A stretch of 64,000 nt of DNA from Euptelea pleiosperma. Its lineage: Eukaryota; Streptophyta; Magnoliopsida; Ranunculales; Eupteleaceae. The stretch lies in the NCBI GenBank assembly GCA_035048495.1, contig CM068549.1, positions 2,885,059 through 2,949,058 of the forward strand, given 5' to 3'. The notes under the pieces were generated by a model. That model made no database searches, was not told the origin of the DNA, and saw only the letters and a list, made by a program, of their open reading frames with translations. The translations under genes were made by a program, and so were the position numbers. This document shows positions 22,917 through 35,000 of the stretch, piece by piece (positions within the stretch are counted from its first letter, which is position 1; each line of letters starts with the position of its first letter).

Positions 22917-22978
22917 GGGGCTTGAACCTTGGTCTTTGACTTGGTCTTCTGCATGCTTTACCAATTGAGCAAGTCCTC
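22917..22978 (-). promoter_or_regulatory. tRNA-like Pol III unit in A LTR
   Basis: Minus strand TTGCTCAATTGGTAAAGC (D-arm-like), then GGTTCAAGCCCC (T-arm-like), then TTTTT ten bases later. Duplicate at 34485-34546 in the 5' LTR. Confidence 0.55.
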
Positions 22979-23427
22979 ATCTTGTGTTAGTTGATAAGCT
23001 TTAATCTCCTTAGTCTCTTCTTTGAGGGCTTGCCTCTCCTTCCCTCTTAATCTTCTCTTAGGCTTTTCCGACTCTCTGGCTCTCCCGTCTTTGGCCTACA
23101 TCTTTTTGTCCAAGTCCACTGGCTTTTGGGCTTTGATCATAGGTTCTAGAGGTTGATTGTGGGCCCACCAGTCTTGAGAACCGTCTGATCGGGTTTCCTG
23201 CGACAAAAGAAGCGCGTAATGAGACTCAATCAGAACGGCTTTATATCTAGACTTCCAAAAATGTGTTTAATGCATGCAAATATACCATTTCGTCCAGAAA
23301 AGTGTGTTTTACGCAATGAGATAGACTCTTACGTAGAAAAGTGGATAATTAGAGCAGTTTTACGTAGGAGAGTGCGATAACGCTAACAGGATAAGTGCTT
23401 AAAATAAGCACTTTTGAGCGAATATCA

Positions 23428-23440
23428 GCAACCCCCAACC
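23428..23440 (-). promoter_or_regulatory. Polypurine tract of A
   Basis: GGTTGGGGGTTGC on the minus strand, directly before the 3' LTR. The motif GGTTGGGGGT is repeated at 25054-25063 and 25339-25348. Confidence 0.75.
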
Positions 23441-24391
23441 AGCATATTGCCAATCCTTGGCAATTAGTGCGAAATAAATGAGCTTAAAAGGGCTCTGCAC
23501 ATGCTGCACACTTTTTCATATTAGCTCCGGGAAAACACCGTTCGTCAAATCATTGAATGGATGCAAAAACAGTTACATGCTAGCGAAGAGTTAGAAAGTA
23601 TTTGCAAGACTACAGACTGATAATCATGACCCAGAATAGTCAGACTCTGCGTGTGTGTGTGCTCAACATTCTCATCATCCGACAGTAAAGATTTCTAGAT
23701 CACCTCTAAGTTTTTATGCCTCGACCTCAAATCTCACACGTTTAGCACTCAGAATAGAATCACACAAGAAGGGTTTTCTTCTTTTCTCTCAATTTATATG
23801 TGAGGAAATGTATTGATATATGAAAGCAAAGATCTCACATATGTATTATTTGAAGGAAGGACATCTTTAACAGAAGAAGATCTCATGATTGGAATACCAC
23901 TTCACTCGGGAACGTTAGATCAAACTCTATAGCTTCTCCTTCTCCAATCTCCACATTTTATGATCGTGCTATCCTAGAATCAAGTAGGACTTTCCTGGGT
24001 TGTAATGAGGCTTAGGTCAGGTGTAGAAAAATAAAGGTATACAGGATTTCAAAGATCTTGAGAGGATATTGCCAATTTCTTGAATTTTTCCTGCGACGTA
24101 ACACCATTTTCTGGTTCTTTTTCCTTTTTTCGTATTTTTCTCTTTTTCTTGATATTTCTGAGACTGCTCAATTTCTTTTCAGCTCTTCTTCATACTTTCT
24201 TTCTATATTTTGTTTTTGGCTTGAACCACTTTCTTTTCCTTTTGATTCTTCTTCTTTACTTTTCTTTTCACGGTACACCCACATCAGTTATTCTATTGTC
24301 CATCTCAAAATAAGGGTAGCCAGTCATGTTTCGTAGCTAGACTGGATTTTAGGTTGATGGGTTTACAAAAAAAAAGCTTTTATAGAATGGC

Positions 24392-24625
24392 TCAAGGGGT
24401 TTCTAGTGAAGTATAATTCAGGTGAGTAAAAAGGCTGAATGGTTCAGAAAAATGGCCTAAATCATTTTCTAAGGTTTGCACTATCATGTATACTGTCTTG
24501 ACTAGATACAGAGAAGGTTCTGTCGTAGTAATCCAATTTTTGATGTCGTTCCGAGTTTTATGATCAAAGCAAAAGATAATGAGATCTCTCAACGAATATT
24601 GCGGGCATGAAGAATAGTGAGTCAT
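24392..24625 (-). CDS. Small conserved ORF downstream of pol (element A copy)
   Basis: 77 codons, shorter than its relatives through an earlier stop after TSLETP. It begins MTHYSSCPQYSLRD and aligns with the D and G copies through NDIK, EPSLY, VQTLENDLGH. No known domain. Since A is the youngest element, this copy is the best guide to what a current element carries; the shortening may mean the ORF is no longer under selection, or that only the N-terminal 77 residues matter. Confidence 0.4.
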   Translation of the reverse strand: MTHYSSCPQYSLRDLIIFCFDHKTRNDIKNWITTTEPSLYLVKTVYMIVQTLENDLGHFSEPFSLFTHLNYTSLETP

Positions 24626-24969
24626 CTTGTGACTCAGGATTAATGTATAACTCTCTGAAACGATTAAAGGCTCGAAAGCTCACTGGGTTAGGTCTCCACA
24701 ATTATTCTCACAGGATCTCCAGAATTTCTAAACTTAGGGTGACTCTGATATTGATAGTGTACAATTGTGCCGAATATGAGTTTTTCTGAGTTTTCAAACC
24801 TGCTGTAGTCACGCTTGACTTGACTCAAAGCTAATCTTAAACAAAAATTGACATCCTCAATACTGACTTAACGGAGGTTTTCAGCTAATCAAAGTCAGGG
24901 TATTTGACACATTTTTTTAAAATTCTAGAAAACTTTTGGAGAACATCAGAAATCACCCCAAAAATAAAA

Positions 24970-24971
<2 letters not shown>

Positions 24972-25018
<47 letters not shown>
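24972..25018. repeat. Poly-T run (47)
   Basis: Uninterrupted T run (A run in the sense of element A). B has only a short A run at the same place (36178-36190). Confidence 0.9.
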
Positions 25019-25020
<2 letters not shown>

Positions 25021-25070
25021 CAAAATGAAGACATGAGTTTTGGTAAATACCCCACCCCCAACCAAAATAC

Positions 25071-25088
25071 AGCACCGTCCTCGGTGCT
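25071..25088 (-). promoter_or_regulatory. Conserved stem-loop in 3' region of A
   Basis: Perfect arms AGCACCG/CGGTGCT with a four-base loop. Conserved at 4340-4357 in D and 36109-36126 in B, always beside a GGTTGGGGGT tract. Confidence 0.65.
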
Positions 25089-25378
25089 CATGACCGGGAC
25101 ATAAAATGATGAAAAATCGGTGATGATGATGCAAAGGTTCAGGGAAGATGTTACCAAGTCGGTAGAAACTCGACAGTGTGTGATACCTGATGATCGGAAG
25201 AATGAATGTACCTGCATTTTTAAAGATATAACAATAATAACAAATGCATGAGACTCATGTACTCTAGGAATACCGGAATTGCCTTTCCGAAAGCGCTAAG
25301 TTTTACGTCTTCAGCCAGACACAACGGGGGTGACAGGCACCCCCAACCAAGTTGGAGCATAGGAGACTGAGTGGATCA

Positions 25379-28300
25379 TCAGTCGACATAGACAGGATCG
25401 ATGAGATCGATCTCAAAAGTCTGAATGAATAATACGTCAAGTTCATGGAACTGTTTAAGACGCTGGCCATTTACCTGAAAAGAGGAGTGATCCTTGGGAT
25501 CCTCAATAGTGACTGCCCCAAAGGGTGTGACTGCTGTGACCGTATAAGGACCGGTCCACCTAGATTTCAGTTTCCCAGGGAAGAGATGGAGACGAGAATT
25601 ATAAAGAAGGACCTTCTGTCCTGGCTGGAACTCTTTCCTGAGGATGCTCTTGTCATGTATCCACTTCATTTTGGCTTTGTAATTCTTGGACAAGTTGTAG
25701 GCATCATTTCTGAGTTCTTCTAACTCATTCATTTGAAGTTTCCGCTCCTCCCCTGCGGAGTCTAGGTCGAAGTTGAGTTTCTTAATGGCCCATAGGGCAC
25801 GATGTTCAATCTCTACCGGTAGATGACAAGGTTTCCCAAAGACGAGACGATAGGGAGACATATTGAGTGGGGTCTTGTAGGCGGTTCTGTATGCCCATAA
25901 AGCATCAGTGAGACGAGTAGACCAGTCTTTACGTGTGGTATTGACTGTCTTCTCCAAGATCTGCTTGATCTGACGATTAGAAACCTCTACTTGACCACTA
26001 GTCTGCGGATGATAAGCTAGGGCAACCTTGTGGGTTACCCCATACTTCTTCATTAAGTTCTCGAATATCTTATTGCAGAAATGGGTGCCCTCATCGCTAA
26101 TGATGGCCTTAGGGGCACCGAATCGAGCGAAGATGAACTCCTTTAAGAATTTGACCACCACTTTGTGGTCATTGGTCTTGGTGGGAATGGCTTCTATCCA
26201 TTTGGATACATAGTCTACCGCAAGGAGAATGTACTCAAAACCATAGGAAATGGGAAAGGGGCCCATGAAGTCGATGCCCCAGATGTCAAATATTTCATCG
26301 ACCTGGATGGGAGTGAGGGGCATCATGTTCCTCTGGGAGATGCGGCCTAGATGCTGGCAATTAGGACAAGTTTTGCAGTAGATATGGGCATCTTTAAATA
26401 GTGTAGGCCAGTAGAATCCGCATTGCAGCACTTTTTCTGCAGTCTTCTTAGTGCTGAAATGACCACCACAAGGTTGGTCATGACATGAGGACAAGATACT
26501 GAGTTGGTCCGACTCAGGGACACAGAGACGAATGATCTGGTCAGGACAGTATTTATACAAATAAGGGTCATCCCAAGAGTAGTACTTAACTCTTGCTAGG
26601 AATTGGCTTTTGTCCTGTTTTGACCAGTGTGAAGGCATTTCTTCGGTGGCAAGGTAGTTGACAATGTCAGCATACCAAGGATTAACAGAGATGGCGAACA
26701 GTTGTTCGTCTGGAAAGGTTTCAGGGATGGGCTGGGTGTCGAAGGATGACTCTAAAGTCAGTCTAGACAAGTGATCAGCCACTACATTCTCAGTTCCTTT
26801 CTTATCCTTAATCTCGAGGTCGAATTCCTGCAGTAAGAGAATCCATCGAATTAATCGAGGTTTGGTTTCCTTTTTCGACATGAGATAACGAAGGGCTGCA
26901 TGATCAGTGTACACAACCACCTTAGTGGCTAAGAGGTACTGACGGAATTTATCAAGGGCGAAGACTACCGCCAGGAGTTCTTTCTCAGTGGTGGAGTAAT
27001 TCATTTGGGCAGAGTTAAGAGTTTTGCTCGCGTAGTAGATCACGTGTGACCTTTTGTCAACTCTCTGCCCTAGAACAGCGCCTAACGCGTAGTCAGAAGC
27101 ATCGCACATTACCTCGAAAGGTAGAGTCCAATCCGGGGGACGGATAATGGGCGCAGTAGTGAGCTCAGATTTGAGACGCTCAAATGCCTTGACACAGTCA
27201 GCATTAAAGTCGAAAGGACTATCTTTAGCTAGAAGATGGGACAGAGGTCGAGCGATTTGAGAGAAGTCCTTGATGAATCGCCTATAGAATCCTCCGTGTC
27301 CCAAAAAGGAACGGATGTCACGTACGGACTTAGGAATGGGCAAGGTCGAGATGATATCGATTTTAGCTTTGTCGACCTCAATGCCCTGATGGGAAATGAC
27401 ATGTCCCAGAACTATGCCTTTCTTCACCATGAAGTGGCATTTCTCCCAATTGAGGACAAGTCTCTTGTCCTGACAGCGTTGAAGTACCAGCCCTAGATGG
27501 GTCAGACAGTCATCAAAGGATGACCCAAAGACTGAGAAGTCGTCCATAAAGACTTCGAGGAATTTTTCCACCATGTCAGAGAATATGCTCATCATACACC
27601 TTTGAAAGGTCGCGGGTGCATTGCAGAGGCCAAAGGGCATGCGCTTGTAGGCAAAAGTGCCAAAGGGACAGGTGAAAGTTGTCTTCTCGTGATCCTCAGG
27701 GGCGATGGGTATTTGATTATACCCTGAGTAACCATCAAGGAAGCAATAATAGGAATGACCTGCTAGTCTCTCCAACATCTGGTCTATGAAGGGTAAAGGA
27801 AAATGGTCCTTCCTAGTGTTGGTGTTGAGTCGTCGGTAATCGATGCAGACTCTCCACCCTTTCTTCAGGCGCTGGGTTACCATTTCCTTGTTCTCATTTT
27901 CCACAACTGTGAATCCTGCCTTTTTAGGGACGACATGAATAGGACTCACCCATTTGCTATCGGAGATGGGATAAATGATACCCGCATCTAACAGTTTAAG
28001 GACCTCATCCCGGACTACATCCTTCAAGACGGGGTTCAACCTCCTCTGGTGTTCTCGAGAGGTTTTGGATTCATCCTCGAGATAGATGTGATGTTGGCAC
28101 ACCGAGGGGTCTATGCCTCGAATATCATCTATAGTCCAACCTATCGCAGATTTGTGCTCGTTGAGCAGCTCGAGAAGTTTCTTACGTTCACTCTCAGACA
28201 AAGCGGAAGCAAGAATGACAGGGTAGGTTTCCTTGGGACCAAGATAGGCATAGGAAAGATCTGTGGGAAGAGGCTTAAGCTCCAATATTGGAGCAGATGG

Positions 28301-31243
28301 AGTAGAAATAGGTGTCACAGAAGACACGGATTGAAGAGGTTTGACTTCAGTAGGTAAAGGAAGGATGGGTTCTCTGGCCATGGTTATCAGAGGCTCGAAC
28401 TCGATGAGAGGAGCGGGGATCTCTATCAGTGGAGCAGTCTCCAAAAGATCATTGAGATCAGAAATAGCTGACTCTGTTGCAAAGTCAGCTCCAAAGTGTT
28501 CTAGACACTGCTTAAGAATATCTTCGGTGGAGTCCGGGATTAGACTCTCAACGGCACACATTTCATCGGTCACTTCGCGATCGGCATCTTGTTGCATTAA
28601 ACGAAAGATGTTGACCTCAGCTTTGAGGTTACCGAAAGCAATAGACATGTTTCCGTCCCGGCACCCGATGTGTGCGTTCGCGGTGGCAAGGAATGGACGG
28701 CCTAAGATGACTGGAATGCGGTTGTCGTGACACGGCTCGGTGTCTAGAATGATAAAGTCCACAGGATAATAAAAGTCAGCGACTTTTACTAGGACATCTT
28801 CAATGATTCCTCTTGGAATCTTGATGGACTGATCAGCCAATTTCAGGGTGACATTGGTAGGCTTCATATCTTTCAGTCCTAACTGCTGATATACCGAGAA
28901 TGGTATGAGGTTAACGCTAGCCCCTAAATCTAGCAAGGCAGTGCAGCTAAAGTTGTCACCAATTTCACATTGGACAGTTGGGCTACCTGGATCCTTGTGT
29001 TTGATCACACTATTGCGTTGAATGAACGCGGTAGCTTTTTCGGCCAAGAAGGCAGCTTTGGGTACATGCGTACGCCGCTTAACTGTGCACAAGTCTTTGA
29101 GAAATTTGGCATAGGAAGGGATTTGCTTGATAGCAGAAAGGAATGGGATATTGATCTGGACGTCTTTAAAGACGTCTAAGATCTCTGAGAATTGCTGATC
29201 CCGCTTATCTTGGACAAGTCTGTCCGGGAAGGGAGGCTTTACTCGACAAATGGATTTGTCTTTAGCCTTAGATTTCTGCACAGGGATATCTGATGTTGGT
29301 GCAGAGGTAGAAGAAGCAGAGGTAGGATTAGTACTAGTTTCCTCTGTACGAGTGATGGGTGCTGGAGATGGCACCGGTGGTGGTTGGACTCCCATGTCCA
29401 CAGTTTTTCCAGATCGTAGGGTGGTTACAGCTTGCACCTCCCCTTGACACTTCTCATTCTGGCTTTGAGATTGGGATCCGATCTCATATACTGCCCCTTT
29501 GGCATTTCCTTTAGGGTTTGCAATGGGTTGGCTAGGAAAGATCCCCTTAGCTTTCTCAGCTTCCAAGTTACCTAGACGTTGCTCTAGACGAAGCATGGAT
29601 TGCTGTTGCTGTTGCTCTAGGCGTTGCATAGATTGTTGTTGCTGAGTAATGAGTTGAGCTAGAAGGTCTTCGATACCAGATTTGGGGAGCGACTGTTGGG
29701 GAGCAGCTAATGGGAGCTGAGGCACCAATTCGCGACTCGAGCTCATCGGGGCATTATAGTTATAGGCGGAAGAATTAGTTGGGACAATCTGTTGGTTCTG
29801 AAAGTTCTGGGGAACTCTTTGCTGATTCTGAAATGTGCTCTGTTGTCCAGAGTATTGACCCTGTTGGAACTGCTGGTTCTGAGTAGATGGGTACTGATTC
29901 TGCTGGTATTGTCCCTGATTGAATTGCCGATTGGGTTGATTGAACCCAGGAGGATACATGCCCTGAGGTTGACGCGGAGGTTGAGCTTGTGATTGAGTAG
30001 ACTGAGGCCTCCAAGAGAAGTTAGGGTGGTTTCTCGTGTCCGGATGATAAGATTGACTATACGAGTTTTGAGTGGGTGGTTTGTATGTGCTGAAAGCACA
30101 AACTTCTTCCTGAAGAGGATTAGACCATCCTTCATTTAAAGGACAATGCTCAGTAGTATGGGAGGGTTGCAGACAGAGGGTGCAAGATTCCATAGGGCTC
30201 TCGTGTCCCACATGCATGACTGGGGTAGATTGTTGAGTAGGCTTTTGTACAGACACAGCCAGTGCCGAGACTGACTTGCTCAACTCTTGAATGACAGATC
30301 GAAGCTCAGTATCAGCTGTAGCATCATGTCCCTTGGTTGTCCTTTGGACCGAGGTGGTTCGACTGAACTCTGAGTCAGTCGTCCAATGTTGAGAGTTTTC
30401 TCCTAACTCTCCCAAGAATTTGTATGCATCGGTCGGAGTTTGGTGCAGGAATTTTCCTTGGCACATTGACTCTACCATGGTCCGGGACTCATCAGTAAGT
30501 CCCTTATAGAAGACATGGACAAGATTTCCCTTGTCGATGCTATGGTGGGGACACTTAGTCAGGTAGTCTTGGAATCTATCCCAAGCTTCAAAAAATTTCT
30601 CATCGGACTTCTGTCGAAAGTCCTGGATGAGTTGCTTCATTTGGTTGGTCCGAGTCATGGGGTAGAATTTAGACATGAATTTGCCCACCAACTCTTTCCA
30701 ACTGCTGATTGAATCAGCGGGTAAGGAGTAGAGCCAATCTGAGGCTCGGTCTTTGAGCGAGAATGGGAAAACTCGCAGACGGACATTGTCATCATCGAGG
30801 TTCTGATTCTTGAAAAGTAGGATGACATGTTGGAATTCCCTAATATGGGAATATGGGTCTTCTCTTGGGAGACCACGAAAGGTAGGCAGCATTTGGATCG
30901 TCTGCGGCCTGATCTCAAATTGTACCGCCGTAGTAGGTGGGAGAACAATGCAAGTGGGCGGATTGGCAGAGATAGGAGCGAACGTCTCGATAAGAGGTCG
31001 TTCGACTGCCATGACTACAAAGGTAGTAGTATTGGGGGAGGCGGGTGGGGAAAGAGATGGGGAAGAATTCAGTGGAGGATCCACTGTAGGGACGTGATTC
31101 TCAGATCGAACCAAGCGTTTGTTCGGACGATTCCAAACGGGCATACGCGAATGAGGCAAGCTCTTTACTTGGCAAAAAGTTGCCAGAGAGGAACAATATC
31201 CTAAATGATGCACACCAAGCACAGATAATCCTATTCTAAGCAA
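25379..31243 (-). CDS. gag-pol: Athila-type Gag-Pol polyprotein of element A
   Basis: A single open frame of 1,954 codons encodes the virus-like particle protein and all enzymes. Gag core at about 115-290 ([37 protein letters not shown]). CCHC zinc knuckle C354-C357-H362-C367. Gln-rich segment 445-565. Aspartic protease with DLG at 772-774 (not D-S/T-G, a variant I know from Athila-like proteins) and ILGRPF at 846-851. Reverse transcriptase 1080-1260 with D1170 and FMDD 1232-1235. RNase H with D1381, E1422, D1447. Integrase with H1588, H1595, C1626, C1629, then D1658, D1717, E1753 (35 residues between the last two) and a GPY motif at 1898-1900. The first Met at 31243 lies inside the predicted leader intron; Met34 at 31144 follows the predicted acceptor and is the likelier start. 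No env follows. Processing would be by the protease. Confidence 0.95.
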   Translation of the reverse strand: MLRIGLSVLGVHHLGYCSSLATFCQVKSLPHSRMPVWNRPNKRLVRSENHVPTVDPPLNSSPSLSPPASPNTTTFVVMAVERPLIETFAPISANPPTCIVLPPTTAVQFEIRPQTIQMLPTFRGLPREDPYSHIREFQHVILLFKNQNLDDDNVRLRVFPFSLKDRASDWLYSLPADSISSWKELVGKFMSKFYPMTRTNQMKQLIQDFRQKSDEKFFEAWDRFQDYLTKCPHHSIDKGNLVHVFYKGLTDESRTMVESMCQGKFLHQTPTDAYKFLGELGENSQHWTTDSEFSRTTSVQRTTKGHDATADTELRSVIQELSKSVSALAVSVQKPTQQSTPVMHVGHESPMESCTLCLQPSHTTEHCPLNEGWSNPLQEEVCAFSTYKPPTQNSYSQSYHPDTRNHPNFSWRPQSTQSQAQPPRQPQGMYPPGFNQPNRQFNQGQYQQNQYPSTQNQQFQQGQYSGQQSTFQNQQRVPQNFQNQQIVPTNSSAYNYNAPMSSSRELVPQLPLAAPQQSLPKSGIEDLLAQLITQQQQSMQRLEQQQQQSMLRLEQRLGNLEAEKAKGIFPSQPIANPKGNAKGAVYEIGSQSQSQNEKCQGEVQAVTTLRSGKTVDMGVQPPPVPSPAPITRTEETSTNPTSASSTSAPTSDIPVQKSKAKDKSICRVKPPFPDRLVQDKRDQQFSEILDVFKDVQINIPFLSAIKQIPSYAKFLKDLCTVKRRTHVPKAAFLAEKATAFIQRNSVIKHKDPGSPTVQCEIGDNFSCTALLDLGASVNLIPFSVYQQLGLKDMKPTNVTLKLADQSIKIPRGIIEDVLVKVADFYYPVDFIILDTEPCHDNRIPVILGRPFLATANAHIGCRDGNMSIAFGNLKAEVNIFRLMQQDADREVTDEMCAVESLIPDSTEDILKQCLEHFGADFATESAISDLNDLLETAPLIEIPAPLIEFEPLITMAREPILPLPTEVKPLQSVSSVTPISTPSAPILELKPLPTDLSYAYLGPKETYPVILASALSESERKKLLELLNEHKSAIGWTIDDIRGIDPSVCQHHIYLEDESKTSREHQRRLNPVLKDVVRDEVLKLLDAGIIYPISDSKWVSPIHVVPKKAGFTVVENENKEMVTQRLKKGWRVCIDYRRLNTNTRKDHFPLPFIDQMLERLAGHSYYCFLDGYSGYNQIPIAPEDHEKTTFTCPFGTFAYKRMPFGLCNAPATFQRCMMSIFSDMVEKFLEVFMDDFSVFGSSFDDCLTHLGLVLQRCQDKRLVLNWEKCHFMVKKGIVLGHVISHQGIEVDKAKIDIISTLPIPKSVRDIRSFLGHGGFYRRFIKDFSQIARPLSHLLAKDSPFDFNADCVKAFERLKSELTTAPIIRPPDWTLPFEVMCDASDYALGAVLGQRVDKRSHVIYYASKTLNSAQMNYSTTEKELLAVVFALDKFRQYLLATKVVVYTDHAALRYLMSKKETKPRLIRWILLLQEFDLEIKDKKGTENVVADHLSRLTLESSFDTQPIPETFPDEQLFAISVNPWYADIVNYLATEEMPSHWSKQDKSQFLARVKYYSWDDPYLYKYCPDQIIRLCVPESDQLSILSSCHDQPCGGHFSTKKTAEKVLQCGFYWPTLFKDAHIYCKTCPNCQHLGRISQRNMMPLTPIQVDEIFDIWGIDFMGPFPISYGFEYILLAVDYVSKWIEAIPTKTNDHKVVVKFLKEFIFARFGAPKAIISDEGTHFCNKIFENLMKKYGVTHKVALAYHPQTSGQVEVSNRQIKQILEKTVNTTRKDWSTRLTDALWAYRTAYKTPLNMSPYRLVFGKPCHLPVEIEHRALWAIKKLNFDLDSAGEERKLQMNELEELRNDAYNLSKNYKAKMKWIHDKSILRKEFQPGQKVLLYNSRLHLFPGKLKSRWTGPYTVTAVTPFGAVTIEDPKDHSSFQVNGQRLKQFHELDVLFIQTFEIDLIDPVYVD

Positions 31244-31968
31244 TCAGGATATATTTTAGGAATTATCTTTGTTAGTTTTGGGGCTAGCGTAGATTATGAC
31301 AGTGGGCGGACCACTGGTTTATCTTTTAACCGCCGGACTAACTGTTTTGCACTCAGAGGTTCTCACCAGGCTACACTCTTCAGAGCGAATCCTTTAGTAC
31401 TAGCTCTAGTTAACAACAAGGCAATCCGAAGCCTAGACAGACGTGCGGCACAATGGCTGACTTAAGTACGTCCCAGACTAACCGGATTGGTCAAGTGTAT
31501 AAGAAGAGTGTTCCCTCGGGTTAAGCTAGGGTTGGTGCGTGTTCCTAGTCCACACGTAACTAACCGCCGAATAGTCCAAGATGCCACGTCGAGCTCAGTG
31601 TACTTGAGTAGCAGGGACTTATGGGTGTGTTAGACAACAGGGACCCGCGCTCGTGGTCTTATTTCGATTGGATGTTAAGCGGGTTCGCTTTGTGTGGATT
31701 TTTTCCTCGAACACCGGGCTAATTGGCTCTAGTTCTTGATTCTTTTTATTATAGATGGATCCTGGGGATCAATTTCAGCTGGAATGATGAGGTGGGTGAT
31801 GAAATCCCACCAGTTTCAATTTGGAGCTGGGTCTGCTCTCTTAGAGTTGATTGATTAACGGCCACGCCACGCAAGTCGAATAAGTTGTTGCTAAAAAACA
31901 AATAGACAAGCGGCAATGATGCACCCAATATGCTCTGTATCGCACTCAAGGCGAGGATAGAGACTTAC
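31201..31968 (-). other. Predicted leader intron of element A
   Basis: Minus strand donor GGGAG|GTAAGTCT at 31968, acceptor GCATCATTTAG|GATA at 31201, 768 bp. Splicing would remove upstream ATGs and place codon Met34 (31144) close to the exon junction. Confidence 0.5.
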
Positions 31969-32863
31969 CTCCCGTGGGCCACGCCACGGGGTCGCCTCCG
32001 TGGGTTAGAGAGGGGTATCCTAATGGGCTTGGGCCCGACTCCACCTCTTTGAGCTTTTGCTCTCTACCCACACTGGATCGTGTTCCTGCAGAAAAGTTAG
32101 ATCACACGGTCTAGGTAGTCGGGATTCTATTTGGAAGATCTTTGCCTTTTTAGGGTTCACAGAACAAGCACTGGATTTAGGCAAGTTTTTGAATTAATTT
32201 CCAAGTTCGAGATGGGTTAAAATTTAGGAATTCCCAGATTGGAAAATACCTAGATTGGAAAGTTTCCCGAACTGTGGAGATCTTCCAAGAAAGATTTGAT
32301 TGCGAGATCCCTTATAATTTTTGGAAATTTCCCAAAATTGAAATTCTGCTAGATTTGGGGTGTTTCCTTTTGCAGACTTTTCCAAATTCGGAAGATTTCT
32401 AAAGATAGAAATTCTTCTAAAGAGGAAACTTCTAAGAGGGGAAACCCTAATTTAGCAAAGTTTCAAGATTTTAGAATCTTTCTAAAAATCGCAAATCCTT
32501 GATTGGTGATTTCTAAAAATCTGCAGAATATGAAACCCTAATTTTTTTGAATTTTGAATTTATTATTTTTTTGGTATTTTCCACTTAATCTAGGGTTTCT
32601 AAAAAACCCTAGAACAAGATCTAGCAGTTATATGGAAAGCAGTAAAATTCCTAAATTATTACAACTTTGCACTCGGCCTTCCGAGGCATTAAAAATAGTA
32701 ATTTAAAAACTGCTAAAAATCAACAAAAACAAAAAAAAAATAGAAAGTTTCCCGAAAAGGTCGGGCTGGCCAAATTGAGCAGCTTTTCGCTTCAGCAACT
32801 TTCCAATTCCGTCTTTACGTCCTTTTTCGCACTCCCGAACACCCGAGCGGCAGCGGCGCCATT
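31969..32863 (-). other. Element A leader, LTR-proximal part with primer site
   Basis: Contains the primer binding site at 32848-32861 (TGGCGCCGCTGCCG, one change from the tRNA-Asp complement) and the hairpin 31971-31990 beside the splice donor. AT-rich tracts between them hold no sense ORF. Confidence 0.8.
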
Positions 32864-33444
32864 TGAAAGTAAGGTTTTTTCCGCGTCGTTGGTTTCGGAA
32901 ATCCTAGATCTCAACAATATTTGTAATTATCCGATTCTTTTTCACTCAAATCCTGCAAAAATCACAGGGTTGTACAGTGGCTCGTGTCGGATGTCGATCC
33001 GCACTCGGGGTTAGTTTGCGTAATTCAACGACATGAAATGACGGATTTTTATCAAGAAAACATGGAGAGGTGAGAATGGTGATGGATTTAAAACATTCTT
33101 AGTGATTTTTAGAGAGAGAAATTACCACAAATAATCAAAAACACAAAAGTAAACTAACAAATGCAAAAATAATAATTTTATTCATCCTCAATGAGTCTTA
33201 CAAAATCAAACTAAATTCAAAAATTAACCTAGAAAACCATAAAAATTAGAGAGAGAAATGAGAAAATGTAGAGAGAGAAACATCGAAGAAGGCTATCCTA
33301 GAGAGAGAAAATATGGGGGAGAGAGAAAGTGGAGAGATCTAGAGAGAGAAGAGAACTCTTACCTTGGAGTGGAGACGAATCAGCAAGGATGGGCAGCAAC
33401 TAAAGACAAGAAGCTTTACCTCTTCCCACCTTCATTCTTCTTTA

Positions 33445-33492
<48 letters not shown>

Positions 33493-34995
33493 AAGAAAAC
33501 GTGGATGGAAAATGGGAGAGAGAGGGACGGTCAAGAGAGTTTGAGAACGTGGGAGAGAGGAAGGGATCGATTCGGGGGAGGTTTTTACAAGAAGAGAGAA
33601 CTCTCTTCTTTCAAAAACGTTGAGTGAATGGCTGGGGGTCTTGATGGAGGAACGGCTGGTGGTGTGGGCGTAATGGCAGCAAGAAGAAGGAATTCTTCTT
33701 ATTCCAAAACGTGGGGGGGGGGGGGGGGGGGGTCTAGGGTTTGATATCTCCACACTTTATATATGGGAACCACGGTTTCTATTTCTTTAAAGCTCATTTT
33801 CCATCTTTTGGTAGGAACCGTGGGTTCCTACATTAGAAACCCACGGTTTCTTAAAAATCTTTTGATTCTCCTTCATTTTTTTGGTAAAATCGTGGGTTCC
33901 CAGATTAGAATCCCACGATTTTTTAAAAATTCTTTTCCACAAAATATCTTTCTTCTAGAAAACCTTTGTATATAACCGTGGGTTCCTAACTTAGAAACCC
34001 ACGTTTCTAAAATGTAAATACCTCCATTTTTTTGAAAAGATTGAGTCAAAAAATTCCTTTTTGAAAAATGTTTGATTTTTAAAAATTCTTTTCAAAATTC
34101 TCTTCTTTCCTTCTTTAGCAGCCATTTCCAGTCCATGTTGGGTATGTGGGTCCCACTGGATGGCTGGGCCATGGGTAATGGGCCCGGGCCCGCACTTCAT
34201 CTTGGCTTAGGCCCATAGGATTGAACATGAAGTGATGAGGGCCATTGGATTTATGAGATGGTAAAATGGATGATTGGGGACTGACTGAGCGATCGCATGG
34301 TAGAGATGGACGGTGATGATCGAGTAATGGAAATTGGCCAAGGTAGGCCATAGAATTGAGTGATTGAGGGAGGGGAGAGGATCGGATGATGTGGATTCAA
34401 GAGTAGAGAGAGAATGATGGTTTGGAGAGAGAGAGGAGAGAAGAGAGAGAAATATTACAAAATAAAGAGAAAAATGATAGTATAGGGGCTTGAACCTTGG
34501 TCTTTGACTTGGTCTTCTGCATGCTTTACCAATTGAGCAAGTCCTCATCTTGTGTTAGTTGATAAGCTTTAATCTCCTTAGTCTCTTCTTTGAGGGCTTG
34601 CCTCTCCTTCCCTCTTAATCTTCTCTTAGGCTTTTCCGACTCTCTGGCTCTCCCGTCTTTGGCCTACATCTTTTTGTCCAAGTCCACTGGCTTTTGGGCT
34701 TTGATCATAGGTTCTAGAGGTTGATTGTGGGCCCACCAGTCTTGAGAACCGTCTGATCGGGTTTCCTGCGACAAAAGAAGCGCGTAATGAGACTCAATCA
34801 GAACGGCTTTATATCTAGACTTCCAAAAATGTGTTTAATGCATGCAAATATACCATTTCGTCCAGAAAAGTGTGTTTTACGCAATGAGATAGACTCTTAC
34901 GTAGAAAAGTGGATAATTAGAGCAGTTTTACGTAGGAGAGTGCGATAACGCTAACAGGATAAGTGCTTAAAATAAGCACTTTTGAGCGAATATCA
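32864..34995 (-). repeat. Element A 5' LTR
   Basis: 2,132 bp, the same as the 3' LTR apart from poly-G 33713-33732 (20 against 19). Poly-T at 33448-33491 is 44 long in both. Promoter TATA 33756-33763, predicted intron 32953-33362, tRNA-like unit 34485-34546. Confidence 0.95.
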
Positions 34996-35000
34996 GCAAC

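Larger units (their letters stand above)
21297..23427 (-). repeat. Element A 3' LTR
   Basis: 2,131 bp; minus strand starts TGATATTCGCTCAAAAGTGC and ends CCTTACTTTCA. It carries the TATA box at 22188-22195, the predicted intron 21386-21795, the tRNA-like unit 22917-22978, poly-T 21881-21924 (44) and poly-G 22146-22164 (19). Four inverted GTGGGTTCC/GGAACCCAC-type copies lie at 22198-22440. Confidence 0.95.
23441..25378 (-). other. Element A 3' region between pol and LTR
   Basis: About 1.9 kb with no env gene. It holds a conserved small ORF (24392-24625), a 47-base poly-T run on the plus strand (24972-25018), a perfect stem-loop (25071-25088, arms AGCACCG/CGGTGCT) and two polypurine-like copies. 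The same order is found in B and D. Confidence 0.8.
21297..34995 (-). mobile_element. Element A: complete, young autonomous Athila-type retrotransposon
   Basis: 13,699 bp with TSD GCAAC at 21292-21296 and 34996-35000. On the minus strand: 5' LTR 32864-34995, tRNA-Asp primer site 32848-32861, leader, single gag-pol frame 25379-31243, 3' region, polypurine tract 23428-23440, 3' LTR 21297-23427. The LTRs show no substitution that I can find; they differ by one G in a poly-G run. Protein motifs are intact, so the element may be competent to move. It interrupts the gag relic of B. Confidence 0.95.

Noticed and set aside
23441..25378. Env gene in element A
   Set aside because: No long frame, no signal peptide or transmembrane segment on the minus strand; only the 77-codon ORF.
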